From: Pseudomonas alcaligenes
Lineage (GTDB): Bacteria > Pseudomonadota > Gammaproteobacteria > Pseudomonadales > Pseudomonadaceae
Direction: 5' to 3'
Length of the DNA: 64,000 bases
Assembly (NCBI RefSeq): GCF_014490745.1
Contig: NZ_LZEU01000001.1
Coordinates: 3,747,501-3,811,500 of the forward strand
Positions 8,626 to 18,181 of this stretch are shown here, one piece after another. Numbering within the stretch: position 1 is the stretch's first letter; every line of letters starts with the position of its first letter. The translations under genes were made by a program, and so were the position numbers. The notes under the pieces are model-generated. The model made no database searches. It saw only the letters and a list, made by a program, of their open reading frames with translations, and was not told the origin of the DNA.

Positions 8626-9093
8626 TCAGCCCTTGCAGAAAGCCGCCAGCCCACGCGCCGCCTGCTGGCGGATGGCGTTCTGCACCGGCGGTGCCCAACC
8701 CAGCAGCAGGCCCTTGGTGCCGAGTGCCTGGCGCGCCCAGCGCCACAGGTCGAAGTGATCGCGGTGCTCGATGATCTGGCCATCGCGAAAGCGGAAGTTC
8801 GCCTGGATGCGGTTGACCACGGTATTGCCGGTCTGGCTGAACAGATAGGTGGCCACCCACTGCGCGCTGCCCTGCTCGTCGTCGGCCTGCACCTGGTCGA
8901 AGGTCAGCGAGAAGTTCTGCGCGCGCGCCGCCAGCATGCGCCACATGTCGCCCGCCGCGCGGCCACGCAGGTCGGTGAACACCGGGTCGCTGAACTGCAC
9001 GTCCTCGGCATAGCAGGCAGCCATGGCCTCGGCATCGAGGCGCTGGAAGGCCTGGTAGAAACGCGTGATCAGTTCGGCATTGGCGTGGGCCAT
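8626..9093 (-). CDS. NTF2-like (SnoaL-type) protein
   Basis: 155 residues with the cone-shaped NTF2-like fold: an N-terminal helix (MAHANAELITRFYQAFQRLDAEAMAACYAEDV), then FSDPVFTDLRGR and the strands QWVATYLFSQTG and NRIQANFRFRDGQIIEHRDHFDLW. The pattern is that of nuclear transport factor 2 family/ketosteroid-isomerase-like proteins. The HRDHFDLWRW motif is typical of bacterial members. It lies upstream of the GST-fold gene on the same strand (73 bp gap) and divergent from an AraC-type regulator. Function unknown; no signal peptide, so cytoplasmic. Confidence 0.83.
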   Translation of the reverse strand: MAHANAELITRFYQAFQRLDAEAMAACYAEDVQFSDPVFTDLRGRAAGDMWRMLAARAQNFSLTFDQVQADDEQGSAQWVATYLFSQTGNTVVNRIQANFRFRDGQIIEHRDHFDLWRWARQALGTKGLLLGWAPPVQNAIRQQAARGLAAFCKG

Positions 9094-9213
9094 GGGGCTG
9101 CTCCGGCTATGGGTAGTGGCGCTCAGTATGGTCGGCGGTAGCCTTCACGGCGATTGGCGATAAAGACAACTTTGTGTCAATAATCGCCAAAAGCCTCCCC
9201 TATCGAGCCGCCG

Positions 9214-10188
9214 ATGATCCGCGTCGCCCTGTATGTTTCCCCGCAGACCGTCTGCTCCAGCCTGAGCATGGCCGACGATGCCTTCCGCCTGGCCAACCAG
9301 CTGGCCGGCGAGCGCCTGTTCGACACCTTGCGGGTCAGCCAGGACGGCCAGCCGGTGGAGCTGGGCTTCGTCCAGGTACGGGTCGACGGCGACCTGAGCC
9401 TGGCCGCCAGCGCCGACCTGGTGCTGATTCCCGCCAGCGGCAGTTCGGTGCCGCGCATGCTCGACGGCAACCCGGCGCTGCTGGCCTGGCTGGCCAGCCG
9501 CCCGGCCGAGCAGCAGTTGGCCAGCCTGTGCAGCGGCGCCTTCCTGCTGGCCGCCGCCGGGGTGCTGGATGGCCGCCGCGCCACCACCCACTGGGCGCTG
9601 GCAGATGAGTTCCGCCAGCGCTTCCCGCAGATCCACCTGCTGGATCAGCAACTGTTCACCGAGGACGGCAACCGCTTCTGCTCCGGCGGCGCCCAGGCCG
9701 GGCTCGACCTGTGCCTGCACCTGATTGCCTGGCATGCCGGCGAAGCACTGGCGCAACGCCTGGCCAGCACCCTGGTGGTGGAGCGCGAGCGCGGCCCGCA
9801 GTCGCGCTTCGCCCCGCTGCTGCCGGACAGCCACCCGACCGACAGCCTGATCGCCCCGCTGCTGCGCTGGCTGCAGGAACATCACCAGCAGGCCATCGAC
9901 CTCGAGCGCCTGGCCGCCCAGGCGCACTGCTCGACCCGCACCCTGCTGCGGCGCTTCAAGGCCAGCACCGGGCTGACGCCCAACGACTACCTGCAGCGCC
10001 TGCGCATCAGTGCCGCGCAGAGCGCCCTGCGCAACCCGGCGCGCTCGCTGGAACAGGTGGCGGCCCAGGTCGGTTACGCCGACCGCGCCACCTTCGCCAA
10101 GCGCTTCAAGCAGCTGTGCGGGGAAAGCCCGGGAGCGTTCCGCAAGCGACTTTGCAATCACCCGACCAGCCTACCCTCGCGGCAGTAG
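9214..10188 (+). CDS. GlxA/FtrA-type AraC-family transcriptional activator
   Basis: 324 residues with two domains. Residues 1-190 form a DJ-1/PfpI-like class I amidotransferase domain with the nucleophile-elbow cysteine retained ([19 protein letters not shown], then THW). Residues about 220-320 form an AraC HTH pair: the first helix-turn-helix is in LERLAAQAHCSTRTLLRRFKA and the second in SLEQVAAQVGYADRATFAKRFK. Such regulators (GbdR, ArgR and CdhR of Pseudomonas are members) usually sense nitrogenous metabolites, with the amidotransferase domain serving as a catalytically dead sensor. The adjacent genes do not reveal its target; the NTF2-like gene is divergent from it. Confidence 0.88.
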   Translation: MIRVALYVSPQTVCSSLSMADDAFRLANQLAGERLFDTLRVSQDGQPVELGFVQVRVDGDLSLAASADLVLIPASGSSVPRMLDGNPALLAWLASRPAEQQLASLCSGAFLLAAAGVLDGRRATTHWALADEFRQRFPQIHLLDQQLFTEDGNRFCSGGAQAGLDLCLHLIAWHAGEALAQRLASTLVVERERGPQSRFAPLLPDSHPTDSLIAPLLRWLQEHHQQAIDLERLAAQAHCSTRTLLRRFKASTGLTPNDYLQRLRISAAQSALRNPARSLEQVAAQVGYADRATFAKRFKQLCGESPGAFRKRLCNHPTSLPSRQ

Positions 10189-10235
10189 CCCGGCATAAAG
10201 GCTACGTGCCCGTTAGCGCTTGCCAGCCTCGTGCG

Positions 10236-10264
10236 CCCTGGATCCCCGTGTGCGCGGGGATGAC
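10236..10264. repeat. ATTCCCGC-type hairpin repeat (diverged)
   Basis: A single arm related to the 6325 element: CCTGG-ATCCCCG-TGTG-CGCGGGGAT-GAC. The hairpin ATCCCCG/CGGGGAT is intact. Confidence 0.6.
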
Positions 10265-10296
10265 GCTGTATGAGCAATGCCACGGCGGCACTCACC

Positions 10297-10336
10297 CCAC
10301 TGCGTCGCTCCCGCGAAGGCGGGAGCGACGCAGTGG
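10297..10336. repeat. Perfect 18-bp-arm hairpin
   Basis: Arms 10297-10314 and 10319-10336 are perfect reverse complements around the loop GAAG. The inner part CTCCCGCGAAGGCGGGAG is of the same family as the 6325 repeat. It lies between the AraC gene and the aap operon terminator; no gene is seen in 10189-10419. Confidence 0.8.
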
Positions 10337-10380
10337 GCGCCTCGATGAGGCGTTACCTGACTAAAACTCAGGCAAAGAAA

Positions 10381-10402
10381 AAGGGAGCCCGCAGGCTCCC
10401 TT
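10381..10402 (-). terminator. Rho-independent terminator of the aap operon
   Basis: Stem AAGGGAGCC, loop, GGCTCCCTT. On the minus strand it is followed by TTTCTTT, and it lies 18 bp past the aapP stop codon. Confidence 0.85.
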
Positions 10403-10419
10403 GTTTATTCAGCTCAGAC

Positions 10420-11181
10420 TCAGTGCAGGATCTGGCTGAGGAACAGCTTGGTGCGCTCGTTCTGCGGGTTGGTGAAGAAGGTATCCGGGGCCGCCTGCTC
10501 GACGATCTCGCCCTTGTCCATGAAGATCACCCGATCCGCCACGGTACGGGCGAAGCCCATCTCGTGGGTCACGCAGAGCATGGTCATGCCGTCGTGGGCC
10601 AGGCCGATCATGGTGTCGAGCACTTCCTTGACCATTTCCGGATCGAGGGCCGAGGTCGGCTCGTCGAACAGCATGATCTTCGGCTTCATGCACAGCGCCC
10701 GGGCAATTGCCACGCGCTGCTGCTGGCCGCCGGAGAGCTGCCCCGGGTACTTGTTGGCCTGCTCGGGAATGCGCACGCGCTCGAGGAAGTGCATGGCGAC
10801 CTCTTCGGCCTTGCGCTTGGGCATCTTGCGCACCCAGATCGGTGCCAGGGTGCAGTTTTCCAGCACGGTCAGGTGCGGGAACAGGTTGAAGTGCTGGAAC
10901 ACCATGCCCACTTCGCTGCGGATCGCCTCGATGTGCTTGAGGTCGTTGGTCAGCTCGGTGCCGTCGACGATGATCCGCCCCTGCTGGTGTTCCTCCAGGC
11001 GGTTGATGCAGCGGATGGTGGTCGACTTGCCCGAACCCGACGGCCCGCACAGGACGATGCGCTCGCCCTGCTTGACGTTCAGGTTGATGTCCTTGAGCAC
11101 ATGGAACTGGCCGTACCACTTGTTCACGCCCTGCAGGCTGATGATCGGCTCGGCCGCGGCTTCTTTCTTAACTTCGGTCAT
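10420..11181 (-). CDS. aapP: General L-amino acid ABC transporter, ATP-binding subunit AapP
   Basis: 253-residue ABC ATPase of the polar amino acid subfamily. Walker A is GPSGSGKST, the Q-loop region is [16 protein letters not shown], the signature is [15 protein letters not shown], Walker B is [15 protein letters not shown] and the H-loop is CVTHEMGF. It is the last gene of the minus-strand operon aapJ-aapQ-aapM-aapP, 12 bp after aapM, with a GGAGT Shine-Dalgarno upstream, and is followed by a terminator. The Aap/Bzt system imports a broad range of L-amino acids, notably glutamate, aspartate and their amides. Confidence 0.93.
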   Translation of the reverse strand: MTEVKKEAAAEPIISLQGVNKWYGQFHVLKDINLNVKQGERIVLCGPSGSGKSTTIRCINRLEEHQQGRIIVDGTELTNDLKHIEAIRSEVGMVFQHFNLFPHLTVLENCTLAPIWVRKMPKRKAEEVAMHFLERVRIPEQANKYPGQLSGGQQQRVAIARALCMKPKIMLFDEPTSALDPEMVKEVLDTMIGLAHDGMTMLCVTHEMGFARTVADRVIFMDKGEIVEQAAPDTFFTNPQNERTKLFLSQILH

Positions 11182-11193
11182 GGTCTATGACTC

Positions 11194-12291
11194 CTAACGC
11201 TTGTGGCCGGTGTCCAGCTTGCGCTCCAGGTGCATGGAGTAGCGGGACATGCCGAAACAGAAAATCCAGAACACCAGTGCGGCGAACACGTAACCCTCGG
11301 TGGACATGCCCAGCCAGGCAGGGTCGTTGGTCGCGCGCTTGATGCTGTTGAGCAGGTCGAACAGGCCGATGATGATCACCAGGCTGGTGTCCTTGAACAG
11401 GGCGATGAAGGTGTTGACGATGCCCGGGATCACCAGCTTGAGCGCCTGCGGCAGGATCACCAGACCCATCATCCGCCAGTAGCCCAGGCCCATGGCCGCA
11501 GCGGCCTCATACTGGCCCTTGGGAATCGCCTGCAGGCCGCCACGCACCACTTCGGCGACGTAGGCGGACTGGAACAGGATCACCCCGATCAGCGCCCGCA
11601 GCAGCTTGTCGAAGCTCATGCCTTCGGGCAGGAACAGCGGCAGCATCACCGAGGACATGAACAGCACGGTGATCAGCGGTACGCCGCGCCAGAACTCGAT
11701 GAAGGTCACGCAGATCACCCGGATCGCCGGCATCTTCGAACGCCGCCCGAGGGCCAGCAGGATGCCCAGCGGCAAGGCGCCGGAGATACCCACCGAGGCA
11801 ATCACCAGGGTCAGCATCAGGCCGCCCCACTGGCTGGTCGCCACTTCGCTCATGCCGAGGAAGCCGCCATGCAACAGCCAGAACGCCAGCAGCGGGAAGG
11901 CCAGCAGGAAGCCGATGGCGTAGAACGCCTTGCGCGGCATCTGCGGGATGAACAGCGGCGAGGCGCCGATGATCGCCAGCCACAGGGTCAGGTCGACCCG
12001 CCAGCGCAGGGCTTCCGGGTAGAAGCCGTACATGAACTGGCTGAAGCGCTGGTTGATGAACACCCAGCAGGCGCCTTCGCTGGTGCAATCGGCGCGGGTA
12101 GTGCCATTCCAGTCGGCGGAGAAGAAGGCCCAGTTGAGCACCGGTGGCACGATCAGCCACACCAGGTAGATCGCCAGCAGGGTCAGCAGGGTGTTGAACC
12201 AGTTGGAGAACAGGTTGGCGCGCATCCAGGCCAGCGCACCGACGCTCATTGGTGGCGGCGGCAGGTCGGGTTTGAATGTATGGGTCTGCAT
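11194..12291 (-). CDS. aapM: General L-amino acid ABC transporter, permease AapM
   Basis: 365 residues, with an N-terminal membrane segment (TLLTLLAIYLVWLIV) and a periplasmic insertion (SADWNGTTRADCTSEGACW) typical of AapM/BztC. The HisM-type permease core follows, including the EAA loop (EAAAAMGLGYWRMMGLVILPQALKL) that docks on AapP. A GGAG Shine-Dalgarno stands before ATG 12291. It follows aapQ by 9 bp and precedes aapP by 12 bp. AapQ and AapM form the heterodimeric channel. Confidence 0.93.
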   Translation of the reverse strand: MQTHTFKPDLPPPPMSVGALAWMRANLFSNWFNTLLTLLAIYLVWLIVPPVLNWAFFSADWNGTTRADCTSEGACWVFINQRFSQFMYGFYPEALRWRVDLTLWLAIIGASPLFIPQMPRKAFYAIGFLLAFPLLAFWLLHGGFLGMSEVATSQWGGLMLTLVIASVGISGALPLGILLALGRRSKMPAIRVICVTFIEFWRGVPLITVLFMSSVMLPLFLPEGMSFDKLLRALIGVILFQSAYVAEVVRGGLQAIPKGQYEAAAAMGLGYWRMMGLVILPQALKLVIPGIVNTFIALFKDTSLVIIIGLFDLLNSIKRATNDPAWLGMSTEGYVFAALVFWIFCFGMSRYSMHLERKLDTGHKR

Positions 12292-12300
12292 GGCTGCTCC

Positions 12301-13485
12301 TTACCGCTCGATCAGCGCAATGCGCTTGTTGTACCAGTTCATCAGCATGGAAATGCTGATGCTGATGGCCAGGTACACGCTCATGGTAATGGCGATGGCC
12401 TCGATGGCCTGGCCGGTCTGGTTGAGCACCGTGCCGGCGAACAGCGAGACCATGTCCGGATAGCCGATACCGGCGGCCAGCGAGGAGTTCTTCGCCAGGT
12501 TCAGGTACTGGCTGGTCAGCGGCGGAATGATCACCCGCAGGGCCTGCGGCACTATCACCAGGCGCAGGGTCTTGCCGGCCGGCAGGCCGAGCGAGCGCGC
12601 CGCCTCGGTCTGGCCATGGCTGACCGACTTGATCCCGGAGCGTACGGTTTCGGCGATGAACGCCGCGGTGTACACGGTCAGCGCCAGGGTCAGGGCCACC
12701 AGTTCAGGAATCACCACCCAGCCACCGTGGAAATTGAAGCCCTTGAGCTGCGGGGATTCCCAGTGGAACGGGCTGCCGCACAGCAGCGCCAGCAGGCCGG
12801 GCAGCAGCACCAGCAGGGCCACCACGCCGAGGGCGACCGGAAACGGCTGGCCCGTTGCCTCGCGTCGCTGCTTGGCCCAGCGCGCCAGCAGCACGCTGCA
12901 GACGATGGCGGTGAGCAGCGCCAGCATGAACGGCCAGAAGCCGCTGTCCATGGTCGGCGCCGGCATGTTCAGGCCGCGGTTGCTGAGGAAGAAAGTGTCG
13001 CCCAGGCTCAGGCTCTGCTTCGGCCCCGGCAGCGGCTGGAGGATGGCGAAGTACCAGAAGAAGATCTGCAGCAGCGGCGGGATGTTGCGGAAGGTCTCGA
13101 TATAGATGGTGGCCAGCTTGCTCACCAGCCAGTTCGGCGACAGCCGCGCCACGCCGATGATGAAGCCGAGAATGGTGGCCATGACGATGCCGATCACCGA
13201 CACCAGCAGGGTGTTGAGCAGCCCGATGACGAACACCCGGCCATAGGTGTCGCTCTCGCTGTAGTCGATCAGGTGCTGGGAAATACCGAAGCCGGCGCTC
13301 TGCTCGAGAAAGCCGAAGCCGGAGATGATCCCGCGTTGTTGCAGGTTGCTCTGGGTGTTGTCGAACAGGTACCAGCCGATCGCCACCACGGCGATCACGG
13401 CAATGATCTGGAAAGCCCAAGCGCGCACCTGCGGATCGGTCCAGACCGATCCACGTGGGCGCGTAGAGGAAGCAGGAGTATGCAT
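12301..13485 (-). CDS. aapQ: General L-amino acid ABC transporter, permease AapQ
   Basis: 394 residues. A membrane segment (QIIAVIAVVAIGWYLF) is followed by the long periplasmic loop characteristic of AapQ/BztB (HLIDYSESDTYGRVF) and a HisQ/M-type permease core with the EAA loop (GQTEAARSLGLPAGKTLRLVIVPQALR). I chose ATG 13485 (GAGGGCCGCT upstream) rather than the in-frame ATG 13497 because it gives the family N-terminal length; 13497 remains possible. It is the second gene of the operon, 97 bp after aapJ. It pairs with AapM to form the membrane channel. Confidence 0.92.
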   Translation of the reverse strand: MHTPASSTRPRGSVWTDPQVRAWAFQIIAVIAVVAIGWYLFDNTQSNLQQRGIISGFGFLEQSAGFGISQHLIDYSESDTYGRVFVIGLLNTLLVSVIGIVMATILGFIIGVARLSPNWLVSKLATIYIETFRNIPPLLQIFFWYFAILQPLPGPKQSLSLGDTFFLSNRGLNMPAPTMDSGFWPFMLALLTAIVCSVLLARWAKQRREATGQPFPVALGVVALLVLLPGLLALLCGSPFHWESPQLKGFNFHGGWVVIPELVALTLALTVYTAAFIAETVRSGIKSVSHGQTEAARSLGLPAGKTLRLVIVPQALRVIIPPLTSQYLNLAKNSSLAAGIGYPDMVSLFAGTVLNQTGQAIEAIAITMSVYLAISISISMLMNWYNKRIALIER

Positions 13486-13582
13486 AGCGGCCCTCATTGA
13501 AACCCCACGCCCGCAACCGGCGACGTGGAGTCCATGGCATCAGGAACACCGACACCCCGCAGCGGGGGCGCCGGCACGGGGG

Positions 13583-14611
13583 TCAGCGCACCGGCGGTGC
13601 GTACTGCAGACCACCCTTGTTCCACAGGGCATTGAGCCCGCGCTCGATCTTCAGCTCGCTGCCGGCACCGACGTTGCGATCGAAGATTTCACCGTAGTTA
13701 CCAACTTGCTTGACGATCTGTACGGCCCAGTCCTTCGGCAGTTTCAGATCCTTGCCGAAATCACCCTCGGCGCCCAGCAGACGGGCGATGTCGGGGTTCT
13801 TGGTGGACTTGGCCATTTCTTCGACGTTGGCCGAAGTCACGCCCAGTTCCTCGGCATTGAGCTGGGCGTACAGGCTCCAGCGCACGATGTCGAACCACTC
13901 CTCGTCACCCTGGCGCACGGACGGGCCGAGCGGCTCCTTGGAGATCACTTCCGGCAGCACCACGTAGTCGTTCGGTGCGGCCAGCTTGATGCGCTGGGCG
14001 TACAGCTGCGACTGGTCGGAGGTGAGCACGTCGCAACGCCCGGATTCCAGCGACTTGGCGCTCTCGTCGGAGGTGTCGTAAGTGATCGGGGTGTACTTCA
14101 GGCCATTGGCACGGAAGTAGTCGGAGAGGTTCAGCTCGGTGGTGGTACCGGCCTGGATGCACACGGTGGCGCCGTCCAGTTCCTTGGCGCTGGAAACGCC
14201 CAGCTTCTTGTTCACCAGGAAGCCCTGGCCGTCGTAGTAGGTCACGCCGGTGAAGTTGAGGCCCATGGCCGCATCACGCGAGCTGGTCCAGGTGGTGTTG
14301 CGCGACAGTACATCGACCTCGCCGGATTGCAGCGCGGTGAAGCGCTCCTTGGCGGTCAGCGGGCTGAACTTCACTTTGGAGGCGTCGCCGAACACGGCTG
14401 CAGCCACGGCGCGGCAGACATCCACGTCGATCCCCAGGTAGTTACCCTTGGCATCGGCGTAGGAGAAACCCGGCAAGCCATCGCTGATACCGCACTGCAC
14501 GTAGCCTTTCTTCTTCACTGCATCGAGGGTCGCGCCTGCGTGGGCAAAGCCGCTTACGCCCAGGACTGTCGCGGTAGTCAGAATTGCCAGGGTGGATTTC
14601 ACCATCTTCAT
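13583..14611 (-). CDS. aapJ: General L-amino acid ABC transporter, periplasmic binding protein AapJ
   Basis: 342 residues with a Sec signal peptide (MKMVKSTLAILTTATVLGVS ... FAHAG) and a type II periplasmic binding fold. Family motifs are the start GATLDAVKKKGYVQCGISDG and FSYADAKGNYLGIDVDVCRAVAAAVFGD. The ligand-contact stretch RNTTWTSSRDAAMGLNFTGV and the hinge CDVLTSDQSQLYAQR are typical of AapJ/BztA. The ATG at 14611 is preceded by a perfect GGAGG at 5-nt spacing; an in-frame ATG at 14623 lies upstream of that GGAGG and is rejected. It is the first gene of the operon. It captures L-amino acids for AapQMP. Confidence 0.94.
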   Translation of the reverse strand: MKMVKSTLAILTTATVLGVSGFAHAGATLDAVKKKGYVQCGISDGLPGFSYADAKGNYLGIDVDVCRAVAAAVFGDASKVKFSPLTAKERFTALQSGEVDVLSRNTTWTSSRDAAMGLNFTGVTYYDGQGFLVNKKLGVSSAKELDGATVCIQAGTTTELNLSDYFRANGLKYTPITYDTSDESAKSLESGRCDVLTSDQSQLYAQRIKLAAPNDYVVLPEVISKEPLGPSVRQGDEEWFDIVRWSLYAQLNAEELGVTSANVEEMAKSTKNPDIARLLGAEGDFGKDLKLPKDWAVQIVKQVGNYGEIFDRNVGAGSELKIERGLNALWNKGGLQYAPPVR

Positions 14612-15659
<1,048 letters not shown>

Positions 15660-15871
15660 GCCTGCGTCAAAACTTCGGCAAGGCAGCGCAAGCGCTCTAA
15701 GTAGAGCCTTCGCTGTCAACTTCACGACGTCCGCGTGCAGGTCGGCCCCCAGTCCATGACCACTGGTCGGCCAACGCCGGATCGAGGATTGCTTCGGCAA
15801 TGGGCGCAGGCATAAGGTCGGCCAAGGTGTTCGCCCAACAACAAGGAGTGTTTTGCGATGCCATCTGCTTT

Positions 15872-16840
15872 ATGCAGCCTGCCACGGGGGCTCCCGCCGC
15901 GATGAAAAGCGCGCACTGGCAGGAAGATCTGCATCAAATCAGCCAACTGCGACTGTTCCAGAATGTCGCCGCCAGCAGCGTGCAACAGCTGCTCAGGGAG
16001 TTTCGCGCCTGCGAATTGGATGCCGGCGAAGTCCTGCTCTCGCCCTTCAACCGCAACCAGTACCTCTACCTGCTGCTCGAGGGTGAGCTGAAGGTCTACC
16101 TCGGCTCCCTGGAAAACCAGGCCGTCAGCACTCTAAGCCCCGGCGAATGCGCCGGCGAGATCAGCTTCATCGACAATGACCACCCGTCCGCCTACGTGGT
16201 CGCCAGCCAGGCCTCGCTGGTGCTACGCCTGCATCGCGAGTCGCTGGTCAAGCTGTTCACCCAGTCGCCGCAACTGATGCAGAACCTGCTGGAGCTGCTC
16301 TGCGAGCGGGTGCGCCAGGGCAACCGGATCATCCTCGACAGCGAGCAGAACGCCAACGTCGACACCCTCACCGGCTGCTTCAACCGGCGCTGGCTGGAGC
16401 ATGTGTTCGAGCGAGAGAGCACCCGCTGCGCCTTCAATGACCAGCCGCTGTGCATGCTCATGCTCGATGTCGACCACTTCAAGGCCTACAACGATCAGCA
16501 CGGCCACCTGGCCGGCGACTACGCCCTGTGCCTGGTCGCCCATACCCTGCGCAGCCAGCTGCGGCCCAAGGACAGCATGGCCCGCTACGGCGGCGAGGAG
16601 TTCGTCATCCTGCTGCCGGAGATCGACGCCAATGAAGGCCGCGGCATCGGCGAGCGCCTGCGCCAGAGCCTGGAGCAGATCGGCTCGTTCTACTCGCCGG
16701 TGGGCATCCTGCCGGGTGTGACGGTATCCATCGGCTTGGCCCAGATGAAGCACAAGGACAGCCTGGAAGCGCTGATCGCGCGTGCCGATACGGCGCTGTA
16801 CAGCGCCAAGCAGCAGGGCCGCAATCGCCTGATTGGCTGA
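15872..16840 (+). CDS. Cyclic-nucleotide-binding-domain diguanylate cyclase
   Basis: 322 residues. Residues about 25-140 form a CNB/CRP-like beta-roll (AGEVLLSPFNRNQYLYLLLEG ... LSPGECAGEISFIDNDHPSAYVV). Residues about 165-320 form a GGDEF domain with the active-site variant GGEEF (ARYGGEEFVILLPE), the start NVDTLTGCFNRRWLE and metal-binding MLDVDHFKAYND, so it should make cyclic di-GMP. No RxxD inhibitory site is obvious five residues before GGEEF (the residues there are DSMAR). The CNB phosphate cassette region EISFIDNDHPSA lacks the canonical R-S/T-A arginine, so the ligand may not be cAMP. The start is uncertain: 15872 or the ATG at 15902 both leave the domains whole. Confidence 0.85.
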   Translation: MQPATGAPAAMKSAHWQEDLHQISQLRLFQNVAASSVQQLLREFRACELDAGEVLLSPFNRNQYLYLLLEGELKVYLGSLENQAVSTLSPGECAGEISFIDNDHPSAYVVASQASLVLRLHRESLVKLFTQSPQLMQNLLELLCERVRQGNRIILDSEQNANVDTLTGCFNRRWLEHVFERESTRCAFNDQPLCMLMLDVDHFKAYNDQHGHLAGDYALCLVAHTLRSQLRPKDSMARYGGEEFVILLPEIDANEGRGIGERLRQSLEQIGSFYSPVGILPGVTVSIGLAQMKHKDSLEALIARADTALYSAKQQGRNRLIG

Positions 16841-16921
16841 AATGCCCCGCCCGCAACCACTCCCTTTCCCCTCTCGACTTGCTAGAGTCGGCGCATAACA
16901 ACAACGCCCGGATGGCACCTA

Positions 16922-18082
16922 ATGCGCAAATTCCTGCTCGCCCTGCTGGCCCTCGGTGTAATCGTCGCGGGGGTCTTCTTCAGCCTACCGTCACTGATCG
17001 ACCGCCACATGAACACGGTTGCCTCGCCCGCCCCCTACCCGGCCAGCGAGGCCGCCACCCAGCTGCACCAGAGCCTGTTCGTCGCCGACCTGCATGATGA
17101 TGCCCTGCTCTGGCAGCGCGACCTGCTGGAGCGTCACGACTACGGCCACTCCGACCTGCCGCGCCTGCTCGAGGGCCATGTCGGCCTGCAGGTGTTCTCC
17201 ACCGTGACCAAGACCCCGCGCGGCCTCAACTACCAGAGCAATGGCGCCGACAGCGACAACATCACTCTGCTGGCGATGGCTCAGCGCTGGCCGCGGGCCA
17301 CCTGGAACAGCCTGCTCGAACGCGCCCTATATCAGAGCCAGAAACTGCAGCAGGCCGCCGATGCCAGTCAGGGCCGCATGCACCTGATCCGCAGCCGCGG
17401 TGATCTGCAGAACTTCATCAGCGCCTGGCAGCAGAATCCGCAGCAGCTCGCCGCGATCCTCGCCACCGAAGGCCTGCACCCGCTGGAAGGCCAGCTGGAG
17501 AACGTCGACCGCCTATACGACGCCGGTTTCCGCATCGCCGGCCTGACCCACTTCTTCGATAACGAAATCGGTGGCTCGGCCCATGGCCTGGTCAAGGGTG
17601 GCATCACCCCGTTCGGCCGCGAAGTGGTCGCCCGTCTGGAACAGAAAGGCATGCTGGTCGACCTCGCCCACGCCTCCAAGCCGCTGATCGACGATGTGCT
17701 GGCCATCGCCAAGCGCCCCGTGCTGGTCTCCCATACCGGCGTCGCCGGCACCTGCCCGGGGCCACGCAACCTCAGCGATGCCCACCTCAAGGCCATTGCC
17801 GCCACCGGCGGTCTGATCGGCATCGGCTACTGGGATGCCGCCGTCTGCGAGACCTCGGTCGGCGCCATCGTCCGCGCCATCCGCTATGCGGCGGACAAGG
17901 TCGGTGTCGAGCACGTGGCGCTCGGTTCCGACTTCGACGGCACCGTGCATGCGCCGTTCGATACCAGCGGCCTGGCCCAGCTCACCGAGGGCCTGCAGCG
18001 TGCCGGCTTCAAGCCCAACGAGATCGCCGCGATCATGGGCGGCAACGTCCAGCGCCTGCTGCTCGCCAGCCTGCCCGAGTGA
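16922..18082 (+). CDS. M19 membrane dipeptidase (renal dipeptidase family)
   Basis: 386 residues, with an N-terminal hydrophobic segment (FLLALLALGVIVAGVFFSLP) that anchors or exports it. The binuclear zinc site of family M19 is visible: the HxD pair in VADLHDDALLW, the bridging glutamate in LATEGLHPL, and histidines in DLAHASKP and LVSHTGV. DFDGTVHAPFD near the C-terminus is the conserved substrate-binding aspartate region. M19 enzymes cleave dipeptides, including D-residue ones, and some beta-lactam-like substrates. It is followed by rhlB on the same strand after 99 bp and lies 81 bp after the diguanylate cyclase gene. Confidence 0.88.
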   Translation: MRKFLLALLALGVIVAGVFFSLPSLIDRHMNTVASPAPYPASEAATQLHQSLFVADLHDDALLWQRDLLERHDYGHSDLPRLLEGHVGLQVFSTVTKTPRGLNYQSNGADSDNITLLAMAQRWPRATWNSLLERALYQSQKLQQAADASQGRMHLIRSRGDLQNFISAWQQNPQQLAAILATEGLHPLEGQLENVDRLYDAGFRIAGLTHFFDNEIGGSAHGLVKGGITPFGREVVARLEQKGMLVDLAHASKPLIDDVLAIAKRPVLVSHTGVAGTCPGPRNLSDAHLKAIAATGGLIGIGYWDAAVCETSVGAIVRAIRYAADKVGVEHVALGSDFDGTVHAPFDTSGLAQLTEGLQRAGFKPNEIAAIMGGNVQRLLLASLPE

Positions 18083-18181
18083 AGCCGTGCTTTGACCTGA
18101 GCAAAATCCGCGGCACTTCGCCGCGGTAGCTTCTTGCTTTACACTGGCGGCCGTTCATTCCTTAACCAATACGAGACGGCC

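Noticed and set aside
8552..8783. A longer start (8783) for the metaxin-like GST gene
   Set aside because: The added residues overlap the NTF2-like gene, are Ser/Arg-rich and lack any part of the thioredoxin fold.
11203..13500. A 765-codon plus-strand open frame opposite the aap operon
   Set aside because: Its translation is His/Gln/Arg-rich with no domain, and the opposite strand holds two complete permeases with good ribosome sites.
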